Origin: Inia geoffrensis
Lineage: Eukaryota; Chordata; Mammalia; Artiodactyla; Iniidae
Assembly (NCBI GenBank): GCA_036417435.1
Contig: CM070913.1
Location: 92,061,373-92,125,372, forward strand
DNA: 64,000 nucleotides
Direction of reading: 5' to 3'
This document shows, one piece after another, positions 36,623-45,985 of this stretch. Position numbers and translations under genes: made by a program. A model generated the notes under the pieces. The model worked only from the letters and a program-made list of their open reading frames with translations, was not told where the DNA came from and searched no databases. Every line of letters starts with the position of its first letter. Positions within the stretch are counted from its first letter, which is position 1.

Positions 36623-36884
36623 ACTCACACGTGGTGTTTCCTCTACCTTGCCCTCACCATTGGTGACCCTAAAGAATCCCTTCAAACACAAGAAAGCAGA
36701 ACATCAAAATGATAAGAACGTGGCAGATGCCTCCCAGTCCAGGAGGAAAGGAAAAAAAGCCATAAACCAGGCCTTTGTCCTTCTACTGGCTGCTGACATG
36801 GTGCCAAAACAGGGGCCCTTTCTGAGAGTTCGCACTGAGTTCCTGCACACCTCCCATCCAGCGGCAGGCAGGGCAGTGGAGGGA

Positions 36885-37072
36885 GCTCGGAGCCCACTGT
36901 CTGGATTTGAATCCTGGCTCTGCCCCACCAGCCGTGTGGTCTTGGCAAGTTACTCAGACTCCCAGCTCCTCATCTGGAAAAGGGGAATCTCCCCTGGACC
37001 TGCTTCACGGGGTCACGTGAAAGGCTTAGAACAGTGCCTGCCATGGGTCAAATGCTCGATCAATCAACGTTT
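36885..37072 (+). mobile_element. MIR (MIRb-like)
   Basis: TGGATTTGAATCCTGGCTCT, GTGTGGTCTTGGCAAGTTAC, CTCCTCATCTGGAAAAGGGG and AGGCTTAGAACAGTGCCTGC follow MIRb over nearly its full length. Confidence 0.88.
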
Positions 37073-37261
37073 ACTCTGGTTAGCACTTTAATTATTGACT
37101 TATATGATTATTGGCTTATATTATTTCAGGCCTAACATTGTCATTGCCCAAACCCCCTGCTCACAAATGTCATGCCCTGTTGCATCCTTGATGGTGCTCT
37201 CAGCTTCCACGGACACTGTATTGCGACCATCGTGACAGCTGTGGTGAACCCTGCACTTGTT

Positions 37262-37405
37262 AGCATTGCTCTAAATGCTCCGCGTGTATCACAGCACAAT
37301 CCTCCCCATGCCCTGTGAGGTTGGAACCCCACTGCTGCCCATTTTTCAGATGAGAAAACTGAGGCATGGAGACAGGAAGGAACTCTCCCTAGGTCATGGG
37401 GCTAG
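37262..37405 (+). mobile_element. MIR SINE
   Basis: GCTCTAAATGCTCCGCGTGT, CCCATGCCCTGTGAGGTTGG and TTTCAGATGAGAAAACTGAG are MIR core motifs. Confidence 0.8.
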
Positions 37406-38918
37406 AACATGGGGCAGGGGATTAAGACCCAGATCCTACATAGTCGCCACCACGGGTTAGAGCTGCCCCTGGTTTTGGCAAAGTGGTTTCAGACTCATCA
37501 GGGCAAAACTGGGAGGCTGGTTCTTTTCCCCTTCTTCTTAAGGCAGGACCAGGCTTGTGGGTGTCCCCGCTCTGTCCCTGAAGGGAAAGTTTCCCCATCT
37601 AATCCGCCCCCCCTCACCTGTGCAGGGGCAGCGGCCTCTGGAGAGGGTGGTACTGACCTCTTTCTTAGCATCCCATCTCAGGACAGGCAATGAAAAAGGG
37701 TCCCAGGGTGGAGGCGCAAGGCAGAAAGGAAACAGATGGGAAGGTGAGTAATTAAATCAATGTACACCCAACAGCCAAGGGGGGAGGAGGGGGTGAGGAA
37801 GAAGGAAAGCAATCACATCCAAAACTGACGTCTGAGCTCCTATCATGTGTGTTCAGTTTTCCAAAAGACTGTTTCTTAAAGCTGTTTGGAATATAAATGC
37901 AAAACAAAATAAAACACCCCCCCCCCATTCCCTGCAACACACACACGCACGCATACACACAAGGATGCCCTTTTGCTCCATTTTTCTGTAATTCTGATTT
38001 TTCTTCCCATAGAATTGTCCTCCCACCCCCCAAAGCAGCTCCGTACAGAATTACAGGTTTAAGTACTTTGATGGGGCCGGTTCTGTCAGAGGTGAAGGGT
38101 CAATTTGTTTGTATTTTAGAGCAGACGTGTGCTAAGCCTTCCTATATTTTAAACAGATAATGTCCTTGTAATTTGGAAGCACTTACATCGAAGGCCGGCT
38201 TTGTCCCCTTTTTCAGCGTGTGTGTCGCTCTCGCCCGTCTCTGTTGAGATGAAAAAGAAATACTGTATCTTTAAATTAGGAGGCGCCAGATAATGAATCT
38301 TGGGCAGTGAAAAGGCTAATGCCATGTGGAGGAGAAGGAGTTTAATCTAATTTAGTTGGAGGGTGTCTGTCTGCGGTGTTGTTTTTGGAGTGTGGGAATA
38401 GAGGGGAAAGCTGTCCCCTTGAATGGTCGCTCCAGCGCCAGAAGCAGTGGGGAGCCGCGTAGACGCCAGTGATCCAAAGCTGGGCCTTGAAAGGGGGATT
38501 AGACACATGCTCTGATTTGCAATTCACACTAATGCACCCCGTGGAACCTTTGGTAATATTTCAAACCACGTTTCAAGGGAAGTGGCCTTAAAATCGCTGT
38601 CTAAATTGTGCTGGGGAGACAGAGTGCCCTCCAGTCATCCGTTTTATGATGTGGATGCTTTGCTGTTTGTTTCTCATCGCCCCACCCCCACCTCAACCTC
38701 TTCCGACTAGTGTTTTTCAGTGGAATGAAAACTTCTGTGCCCGATGAATCTGCTGCAGCTTGCTTGGCTTCTGGGGTGGTGCACGCTGTGTGTTTTCTTT
38801 AGTAAAGCATCCCTTCAGATGACCAAAGGTATTTTCCTTGGAGAAAAATGTGGGGCGGTAGGGGTGGGGGGAAAGGGCACGCTTGCTTGGTTAGAAAGCA
38901 GAATTCTCCATGCCTGCT

Positions 38919-38941
38919 TTTTTTTTTTTTTTTTTTTTTTT
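38919..38941 (+). repeat. Poly-T tract
   Basis: About 22 Ts with no SINE or LINE sequence attached. Other T or A runs outside full elements are at 46901-46920 and 48439-48457. Confidence 0.8.
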
Positions 38942-39725
38942 GTAAATCTGATAATAAGTGTCTGCAGAAACATAACCCAAGAGGAGGCCAGGGAAAATGG
39001 CGCCTTTTGGTATCAGAGATCGCTCTGCGTGTCAGGCAATTATTAGCATCTCGTTCTTACTCGAAAGGAGAATCGGAACCGTGCTGATGAAATACAAATA
39101 TCGATGATAGCAGGAGACAAAAGAAGTAACACCACACTCACTTCACGGGATCATCAAACATCAATGTGCCAAGAGAGATGCTCCAAGCAACTGTTCCTGG
39201 AGAAAACAGATAACCTGAACCACTTTCTACCTTCAACTTTATTAATACCCTTCTCCTGCCCTAAACTCTGCTGATACTCTACAAGTTCACTCTTGCAATT
39301 AGCTTGTCACGCGCTAAGTCTATGGTTCAATTTCTTTCTATTGCGAAAAGAGTTAGTACTTTTTATCTGAAAGAGATTACTGTGAGTTTTCTCAGCTCTC
39401 ATTTCAGACAGATCTCACACAGTGCTTATAATTTCCACTGACTATAACATCGTAAGAGGAGATACAACTTTGATTTTTAGCAATATCTGTGTCAAAGTGT
39501 TTTCTACTTCGGACCTCGCTAGAACGAGATGAAACTCCATCTCTCTCTCAATTCCCTTCCAACCAAAAATATTTAGTTTTCCATCAAAATATTGCCTGAC
39601 TCCTGAAATCATATTCCCATTCAAAAACCTTATACTTTTCTGGGCAAACATTTGCAAGAACTTGAAGGTAGTTAATGTTTAAGAGTGTCTCTCCCATATA
39701 CATATTTTTAGGCAGTTGGGGTAAA

Positions 39726-39727
39726 AC

Positions 39728-39786
<59 letters not shown>
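39726..39786 (+). repeat. TA microsatellite
   Basis: About 60 bases of nearly pure AT/TA repeat with a few C interruptions. Confidence 0.9.
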
Positions 39787-39787
<1 letters not shown>

Positions 39788-40915
39788 CTTGTCCCTGCAT
39801 GTTATTTGAAATCATGTTTAATTATAAAGTTTCATTAAAAACCTTTGCTCAAAATTTTAGAGGCCTAATAAGATTTCCATTAATTTAAACATAGCGCTAT
39901 TCCCACGACAGCCCCAAATGCTTTCTTTTCCCTCTTTCATCCATGGTTAAATATGTAAATAAAATGTCTAAAGTCATTCTTCAAAGAAGACAAAAGAAAA
40001 AAGAGCTGAAGGGAGAGACAGCCATAAAATTCCTCCCAATTCTCCATAACATTTGCCAGAGGGGGGCCAGTTGCCAGCCCCGGCTGAGCAGCAGGGAACC
40101 CGCTCCTTCTTAGAATCACACATCTCAAATCCCACACACAGGAAAATAAAATAAAATAAAATATCTTTTCAGCTGGAGCCATCAAAGACCCTTTTCATTT
40201 ATTAGTTACAGAGTTATCTTGCAGTTGGTGATTTCTCAGAGCCCTCATTTTTCTATCATAATGTCTATTTGTTGGTTTCCATCTCAGCTGGGCAGAGCGA
40301 AGCACTTCTGCAGACATTTTTTCTAAAAAAAAAAAAAACGAGAGAAGAAAGCAATCTGAAGTGGTTATAGTGAAAATAATGGGTCTGAACATGGCTGAAT
40401 GAAAACAGCACAGAAAAGATCAATTAGGAGGCACTTTCTCAAATAGCTAACACCCCACTCCCGGTGCTTGGCACTGCCCCTGACTCTCTCACATTTGTAT
40501 TTTCAGAGCTTCTGAGGGAAGGAAAGGAAACGGAAACGAAGGAAAATCATGTCCAAGGAAGGGTCTTGGCAAAAGGAAACTTCTAGAAAAGCCAAGGGAT
40601 GTCCACTGAATCCTTTTTAATGGAGAGGTTTGGAAAATAGCTCACTAGACTCAAAAAATACAGACACACGCACAAAAAAACGCCCATCCCCAAACAAACA
40701 AACTATCATAAGAAAAATAGCAGCCTTTTAAAAAGCATCTCGGCAAACAATCCAGTTGAAGGCGGTTGTTCTGACTCTGCTTTAGCGTTTACCTCGACCA
40801 CCTTTTTCTCCACTTTCTTCGTCACCCGAACCTCTTCCAACACCTCACACTGAGATCCAGGGACGCTGATTCAGTGCCCGGTGCAATTCCCAGCCTCATT
40901 CGTCTCAGTGTTTGC

Positions 40916-40990
40916 TGGATGCATGGATGCATGGATGCATGGATGCATGGAAAGAAGGAAGGAGGGAAGGAAGGAAGGAAGGAAGGAAGG
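40916..40990 (+). repeat. GGATGCAT and GGAA tandem repeats
   Basis: Four to five units of GGATGCAT (about 40916-40950) run straight into GGAA-type units (about 40950-40990). Confidence 0.88.
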
Positions 40991-42111
40991 GGTGGATATG
41001 TGAGTTCTCCCAAGTTTACTAGATGTAAAATCCTACGACTTGTTTCAAATAAAAGCCAATACTCTAAAAAGCCTTCTCAGAGGAAGTGCCCCACTTGTGC
41101 CCCCGCTGACAAGAAGCTTCCTGGCAGTAGTGTTTCCTTCTTGGACGCTTCCTAGAAATAGCCGGGGACCCGCAACGCCCACCGCTCCTGCAAAGCCCCC
41201 CGGGTGTGGGAGGGCGGGGGGGCGGCAAGACCGGAGGCCCCCCGCACCGACTCTCAGGGATGTCTGGACACACGGTACACCCCTGCAGAGGGCTAACCCC
41301 AGAAAGGTAGGAGGACAAAGGAGGTCCCGGTCCGCAGGGCCCGCTCCTGTGACCTCTCCTCCCACCCGGGAAAGTCCTCCAACTGCCCCCGCTATGCGTG
41401 ATCCTGGGAGTTTCCGAAAAACTTTAAGAGATCCTGACCTCGAGAGCGGCTAAGAGGAGAGAGGCCCGGCCACCCCCTAGGGGTCCTGTTTACTGAAGGG
41501 TTAATACAGGCAGCCAGGTGACGCGACGGGCAAGTTCTCTGGAGGTGGGGCGTGGGCGTGCGTGGCCGAAGTGACTTCGTCCCCAATGGGCGCCCCCCAT
41601 CCGAGGGGGGTGATCTAAGGGCACTGGGTCAGGGCACTCCCTCCGCACTTTTTAAGAGAACTGAGAGGCACGGGAGCCTCCCCTTGCCCGGGGAGTTGGG
41701 GACCCTCGGAGCGAGGTGACTCAGCGCCCGCCCACCTCCCACCCTCAACGCCGCAGCATCCCGCGGGTCTGCAGCCCAGGAGGGAGCAGTCGGGCGAAAT
41801 CACTGGCCAAATAATATAAATACCCGACGAGCGAATGACTTCCTATAATAAATAAACCCAGCCGCCTAGAAGAAATCAGCAGCCCTGCCTGGCGCGAGGC
41901 CCCTCAACTCCGCGGCGCTGTCGGGGGCGCGGGTCCCTCTGCTACACGCCAAGCCCCCCACGGCCCGAGGCGGGGGTGGGGGGTGGGTGGGACCTAAGAG
42001 CCCCAGGAAGCTGCCCGCCCCTCCCCCTCCCCGCCTTCTCCGCGGAGACCGCGGAGGAGCGGCCCTAAAATCTGGATTCCCAGAGCCCTTCCCCCCCGGC
42101 CCTTAGCTCTA

Positions 42112-42131
42112 CTCTTTGAAATTTCAAAGAG
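42112..42131. promoter_or_regulatory. 20-bp perfect palindrome with two opposed TCF/LEF-type sites
   Basis: The sequence CTCTTTGAAATTTCAAAGAG equals its own reverse complement. It holds CTTTGAA (42114-42120) and TTCAAAG (42123-42129); both match the TCF/LEF core WWCAAAG on one strand or the other. It lies about 1 kb upstream of the FZD10 start codon at the edge of the CpG island. A further CTTTGAA lies at 42258-42264. Binding by TCF/LEF is inference. Confidence 0.5.
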
Positions 42132-42220
42132 ACCCCTCCCCGGAGCCGGAGACCCGACGCAGGCCTGGTAACTCCGCAGCCTCGGGAAGATGCGAGCAGG
42201 TTTACAAGCTAAGGGGCCAC

Positions 42221-42293
42221 TTTATGGCCGAGTCCATAAAACGCAAATCCCACCTCGCTTTGAAAGCGCCCTCCGCCCAGGACCCACCATAAA
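42221..42293. promoter_or_regulatory. Cluster of three CCATAAA boxes (HOX/CDX-like)
   Basis: TTTATGG at 42221-42227, CCATAAA at 42234-42240 and CCATAAA at 42287-42293 are three copies of one 7-mer on mixed strands within 73 bases, in otherwise GC-rich promoter DNA. CCATAAA resembles the preferred site of posterior HOX and CDX proteins. A TCF-like CTTTGAA at 42258 sits between the second and third copies. Function is inferred only. Confidence 0.35.
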
Positions 42294-42507
42294 AACCAGG
42301 GGCGACGCGCCCCCAGGCTCGGCCGCGGACCAGCCCGCCCCTCCTCCGGCCAAGGCTCCGAACTCCCAGTCACCCCGGCGTCCTTGGGCTGCGGGGGACG
42401 AGGCCGGGGGCTCCCCGGGCAAGGGGGCGCAGGCGGGGAGGCGGCGGAAGGCCAAGTTGGAGGCCGGCGCAGAGGGCGAAGGAGCGGCGGGAGGGACGCA
42501 CGGGAGG

Positions 42508-42562
42508 GCGGCGGCGCGGGGCCGGGGACCGGGGGCCGGGGGGCCGGGGGCCGGGGGGCGGC
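42508..42562 (+). repeat. G-run tandem repeat, potential G-quadruplex
   Basis: Runs of four to six Gs separated by CC or ACC recur at least five times in a short GC-only tract just upstream of the predicted promoter. This spacing suits G-quadruplex folding on the plus strand. The units look like slippage copies of a CCGGGGG-type motif. Confidence 0.6.
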
Positions 42563-43119
42563 GGCGGGAGCGGGCGGCCCGGAGCTGCGCTTTCTCATGC
42601 AAAGTAGCGGCGGGGCGGGGCGGGGCGCGCGGCCCGGGGGCGGGGCCTGTCACCGCTCGGCTGTTTCCCCCTTTGCCTTTTCGCTCGTCTGCTCCGGCCG
42701 GGACCAGATCTCCGAAAGGCTGCGGGCCGGGCCGGGCAGAGGCCGGCGCGGGGAGAGCGGAGCCGCCGCCAGCCGCCGGCCCCCGTGCGCCCGCGCCGCC
42801 CGCCCTCTCCGCGCGCTCCCACGAGAGGCCAAAGTTGGCGGCGGCGGCGGCGGCGGCCCGCGCGCCGAGAGCTCCGGGGGTCCTGTCGCTTCCCGGTATT
42901 GTTCGCAAACTTTGCTCGTCTCCTCCGCGGCCTCACCTCGGCGGAGGCGGCGCGCAGAGAGCGGGGCCGGGGGCGCTCCGTGCGCATCGCTCGGGCTGAG
43001 CTGGGCGGGCATGGGCGGGGGCCCGAGCGGGGACGAGGAGCCGGAGCCGGCAGCCCGAGCCCCGGAGCGGCGGCTCTGAGGGCGGCCGACCTCCCCGCGG
43101 GGACACCTCCGACGCCACC
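42555..43119 (+). promoter_or_regulatory. FZD10: FZD10 core promoter and 5'UTR (approximate)
   Basis: This GC-rich stretch just upstream of the FZD10 start has a run of GC boxes (repeated GGGGCGGGGC-type sites at 42608-42652) and no TATA box close by. This is the pattern of a CpG-island promoter controlled by Sp/KLF factors. Transcription probably begins somewhere between about 42600 and 42700, but no sequence feature fixes the exact point. The rest is 5'UTR and contains an upstream ORF at 43011-43079. The placement is inference from motif content and typical FZD10 mRNA structure. Confidence 0.6.
43011..43079 (+). other. Upstream ORF in FZD10 5'UTR (22 codons)
   Basis: An ATG at 43011 has G at -3 and G at +4, a strong initiation context. 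It opens a 22-codon frame rich in Gly, Pro, Glu and Arg that stops at 43079, 40 bases before the FZD10 ATG. If it lies within the transcript, as its position suggests, it could lower FZD10 translation. The same frame is open back to an ATG at 42597, so a longer upstream frame is possible if transcription starts further 5'. The peptide resembles nothing I know. Confidence 0.5.
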
Positions 43120-44865
43120 ATGCAGCGCCCGGGCCCCCGCCTGTGGCTGGTCCTTCAGGTGATGGGCTCGTGCGCCGCCATCAGCTCCATGGACATGGAG
43201 CATCCGGGCGACGGCAAGTGCCAGCCCATCGAGATCCCGATGTGCAAGGACATTGGCTACAACATGACCCGCATGCCCAACCTGATGGGCCACGAGAACC
43301 AGCGCGAGGCCGCCATCCAGCTGCACGAGTTCGCGCCGCTGGTGGAGTACGGCTGCCACGGCCACCTCCGCTTCTTTCTGTGCTCCCTGTACGCGCCCAT
43401 GTGCACCGAGCAAGTCTCCACCCCCATCCCCGCCTGCCGGGTCATGTGCGAGCAGGCCCGGCTCAAGTGCTCCCCGATCATGGAGCAGTTCAACTTCAAG
43501 TGGCCCGACTCGCTGGACTGCAGCAAACTCCCCAACAAGAACGACCCCAATTACCTGTGCATGGAGGCGCCCAACAACGGCTCGGACGAGCCCGCGCGGG
43601 GCTCGGGCATGTTCCCGCCTCTCTTCCGGCCGCAGCGGCCGCACAGCGCGCAGGAGAACCAGCTCAAGGACGGGGGGCCCGGGCGCGCCGGCTGCGACAA
43701 CCCGGGCAAGTTCCGCCACGTGGAGAAGAGCGCGTCGTGCGCGCCGCTCTGCACGCCGGGCGTGGACGTCTACTGGAGCCGCGACGACAAGCACTTCGCC
43801 GTGGTCTGGCTGGCCGTCTGGTCCGTGCTGTGCTGCTTTTCCAGCGCCTTCACCGTGCTCACCTTCCTCATCGACCCGGCGCGCTTCAGGTACCCCGAGC
43901 GCCCCATCATCTTCCTCTCCATGTGCTACTGCGTCTACTCGGTGGGCTACATCATCCGCCTCTTCGCGGGCGCCGAGAGCGTGGCCTGCGACCGGGACAG
44001 CGGGCAGCTGTACGTCATCCAGGAGGGGCTTGAGAGCACGGGCTGCACCTTGGTCTTCCTGGTCCTCTACTACTTCGGCATGGCCAGCTCCCTGTGGTGG
44101 GTGATCCTCACGCTCACCTGGTTTCTGGCTGCGGGCAAGAAGTGGGGCCACGAGGCCATCGAGGCCAACAGCAGCTACTTCCACCTGGCCGCCTGGGCCA
44201 TCCCAGCCGTGAAGACCATCCTCATCCTGGTGATGCGCAGGGTCGCGGGGGACGAGCTGACCGGCGTCTGCTACGTGGGGAGCATGGACGTCAACGCCCT
44301 CACCGGCTTCGTCCTCATCCCGCTGGCCTGTTACCTCATCATCGGCACTTCCTTTATCCTCTCGGGCTTCGTGGCCCTTTTCCACATCCGGAGGGTGATG
44401 AAAACGGGTGGGGAGAACACGGACAAATTGGAAAAGCTCATGGTGAGGATAGGGGTCTTCTCCGTGCTCTACACGGTGCCGGCCACCTGTGTGATTGCCT
44501 GTTACTTTTACGAACGCCTCAACGTGGAGTACTGGAAAATCCTGGCCACGCAGCACAAGTGCAAAATGAACAAGCAGACGAAAAGCCTGGACTGTCTGAT
44601 GGCCGCCTCCATCCCCGCGGTGGAGATCTTCATGGTGAAGATTTTCATGCTGTTGGTGGTGGGCATCACCAGCGGCATGTGGGTCTGGACATCCAAGACT
44701 CTGCAGTCCTGGCAGAACGTTTGCAGCCGCAGGTTCAAGAAAAAGAGCCGAAGAAAACCGGCCAGCGTGATCACCAGCAGTGGAATTTACAAAAAAGCCC
44801 AGCATCCCCCAAAAACCCATCTCGGGAAATATGAAATCCCTGCCCAGCCTCCCACCTGCGTGTGA
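43120..44865 (+). CDS. FZD10: Frizzled-10, seven-pass Wnt receptor (complete, single exon)
   Basis: The frame encodes 581 residues, a normal length for FZD10, and reads without a break. Visible in order are a signal peptide (about 1-20) and a cysteine-rich Wnt-binding domain with ten cysteines (C34, C42, C79, C88, C95, C106, C110, C117, C134, C147). A linker follows, then seven hydrophobic segments at about 227-251, 262-282, 307-331, 351-372, 392-418, 438-462 and 494-520. The cytoplasmic tail has the Dishevelled-binding KTxxxW motif (KTLQSW, 526-531) and ends in TCV, a class I PDZ ligand. Sequons are seen at N48 and N153. The start has a strong Kozak context (GCCACC before ATG), and a signal peptide begins directly there. 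Known of the family: a plasma-membrane receptor passing Wnt signals to Dishevelled and beta-catenin. It is separated from other Frizzleds by the N-terminal sequence and the TCV tail. No neighbouring gene lies in the window. Confidence 0.98.
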   Translation: MQRPGPRLWLVLQVMGSCAAISSMDMEHPGDGKCQPIEIPMCKDIGYNMTRMPNLMGHENQREAAIQLHEFAPLVEYGCHGHLRFFLCSLYAPMCTEQVSTPIPACRVMCEQARLKCSPIMEQFNFKWPDSLDCSKLPNKNDPNYLCMEAPNNGSDEPARGSGMFPPLFRPQRPHSAQENQLKDGGPGRAGCDNPGKFRHVEKSASCAPLCTPGVDVYWSRDDKHFAVVWLAVWSVLCCFSSAFTVLTFLIDPARFRYPERPIIFLSMCYCVYSVGYIIRLFAGAESVACDRDSGQLYVIQEGLESTGCTLVFLVLYYFGMASSLWWVILTLTWFLAAGKKWGHEAIEANSSYFHLAAWAIPAVKTILILVMRRVAGDELTGVCYVGSMDVNALTGFVLIPLACYLIIGTSFILSGFVALFHIRRVMKTGGENTDKLEKLMVRIGVFSVLYTVPATCVIACYFYERLNVEYWKILATQHKCKMNKQTKSLDCLMAASIPAVEIFMVKIFMLLVVGITSGMWVWTSKTLQSWQNVCSRRFKKKSRRKPASVITSSGIYKKAQHPPKTHLGKYEIPAQPPTCV

Positions 44866-45609
44866 ATGGCACTTGGAGGGACGGCCGGAGCGGAAAACTT
44901 TCCCAGGGAGGATGCAGTGGCAGTCAGAGCCAAAACGTGGTGCTTTTCTCCGTTGGTTGGTTGCTTGCTTGCTTGTTTTGTTTTGGTTTTTTTTCTTTCT
45001 TTTTTTTTTTTTAAATAAAAGGAAAAAAATAAAAAGCTTTTACCCTGAAATTCAGGATGCTGTGATAACACTGAAAGTCAAAATATACTTAAAGGGTTTG
45101 GTTTTGTTTTGTTTTTGTTTTCAGTGAAGGAGGAACCCTCCCAGCTAAGTAGCCTCTTGTGTAACTAATTTGTGGTAACATAGTTGATTGAGGCCCCCAG
45201 AAGAAAACTTTTGTTTAGAACCTTCCATAAATATACATCTGTGTGTTTGAGTTGGCTTTGCTATCCATGTACAAATCAGAGAAGAGATAACTTCTTTGCA
45301 AATTAAAGAGCCTCTGCTGAGTTTCAAAAAGAGAGAAAGAGAGTCACTGTCCGGCAGGGGAGCCCAGGGCCACCCTCAGGAAGGCTACGTGTAGACAGCA
45401 ACTTCTGTGCCAACAGGAAGAAAGAGAAAGCCTGACAACTCAGCACCCTCCAGTGGATTTGGAGTCACTTAAAAGAGACTCCAGCCTCCACAAATGGTCC
45501 TTCTCCGACACAGAAACTTCCACCAAACCTAATATTGGTCAGTGCCAACGATGTGCAATACATTTTTTTTCTCTTTATATGAAAATCAAAAGAGAAACAA
45601 GTATTTTGC

Positions 45610-45617
45610 TGTACATA
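45610..45617 (+). promoter_or_regulatory. Pumilio response element in FZD10 3'UTR
   Basis: TGTACATA matches the Pumilio RNA-binding consensus UGUANAUA exactly and is on the sense strand of the predicted 3'UTR. Whether PUM1 or PUM2 binds it is untested. Confidence 0.4.
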
Positions 45618-45964
45618 AAGACAACAAAAGGAACCTCCTAACAAAAGAACTAAGAGGCCCAGCCCTCAGAACCCCTTTAGTTTTACAGTCTGTGGCTTTT
45701 TAATGGAAACCAAGCCAATGTGATACACGTTTGGACTGATTTGCGGAAGGGTGGGTGGAGAGGGGGGAAGAATCCTTCAAAAGTGCCCAAAGGGCTCATT
45801 GACTCTTTCTATTGTTAAACAAATGGTCTCCATGAATAGACCCGGGAAGCCATCTACCAACCTTGGAGTTTATTCTCCTCACCAGGAAACGCCAGGAAAG
45901 AGTGGTCCTGCTGGTGTCTTATTTGTAATATATGATATTTTTCATGCTTCACTATTTTATTAAA

Positions 45965-45970
45965 AATAAA
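45965..45970 (+). terminator. FZD10: Polyadenylation signal AATAAA, likely FZD10 mRNA end
   Basis: A canonical AATAAA lies in a TTAAAAATAAAAG context, followed by a T/G-rich stretch (GTTCTTTAGTTTGG) that would serve as the downstream element. The cleavage site would be about 15-25 bases further on. An earlier cluster near 45012-45035 could be an alternative. Confidence 0.55.
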
Positions 45971-45985
45971 AGATGTTCTTTAGTT

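Larger units (their letters stand above)
37406..41879. other. Repeat-poor FZD10 upstream region
   Basis: About 4.5 kb without any recognisable LINE, SINE, LTR or DNA transposon, containing only simple repeats (poly-C at 37917, poly-T at 38919, TA at 39726, AAAAT units at 40141, GGAA at 40950). A perfect TCF/LEF-type CTTTGAT lies at 39468-39474. Homeodomain-like TAAT motifs occur at 38290-38355. The low repeat content resembles a regulatory landscape. No coding exon seen. Confidence 0.55.
41880..44620. other. CpG island covering FZD10 promoter and most of the CDS
   Basis: CpG dinucleotides are dense here and sparse in the flanks. The stretch covers the upstream region, 5'UTR and much of the single exon. 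Boundaries were judged by eye. Such islands usually mark the promoters of developmental regulators and are often Polycomb targets; that last point is general knowledge, not visible here. Confidence 0.8.
44866..45985 (+). other. FZD10: FZD10 3'UTR with polyadenylation signal
   Basis: The stretch after the FZD10 stop carries a T-rich tract (44979-45012), a first AATAAA-like cluster at about 45012-45035 and a second AATAAA at 45965-45970. The second would give a 3'UTR of about 1.1 kb. No interspersed repeat is visible within it. A Pumilio-type element TGTACATA lies at 45610-45617. The 3' end is inferred from the signal, not from transcript data. Confidence 0.6.

Noticed and set aside
42190..42999. 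Long Gly/Ala/Pro/Arg-rich frames upstream of FZD10
   Set aside because: Any frame stays open in such GC-rich DNA. They are low in complexity, overlap each other on both strands and have no homology that I know.
43143..44033. 296-codon plus-strand frame inside FZD10, and a 246-codon one at 44094-44834
   Set aside because: Both are off-frame readings of the FZD10 coding sequence with no domain of their own.
42595..44820. 741-codon open frame on the minus strand across FZD10
   Set aside because: It is the antisense shadow of the GC-rich FZD10 exon and CpG island. It is Ala/Gly/Arg/Pro/His-rich, has no known domain, and no promoter or splice evidence supports it.
43120..44865. FZD10 as a processed pseudogene, because it has no introns
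   Set aside because: FZD10 is naturally a single-exon gene. The frame is intact, sits in a CpG island and lacks a poly-A tail or flanking duplications.
45095..45124. Polypyrimidine tract ending in TTTTCAG, like a 3' splice site
   Set aside because: FZD10 is a single-exon gene and this lies in its 3'UTR with no matching donor. T-rich UTR sequence explains it.
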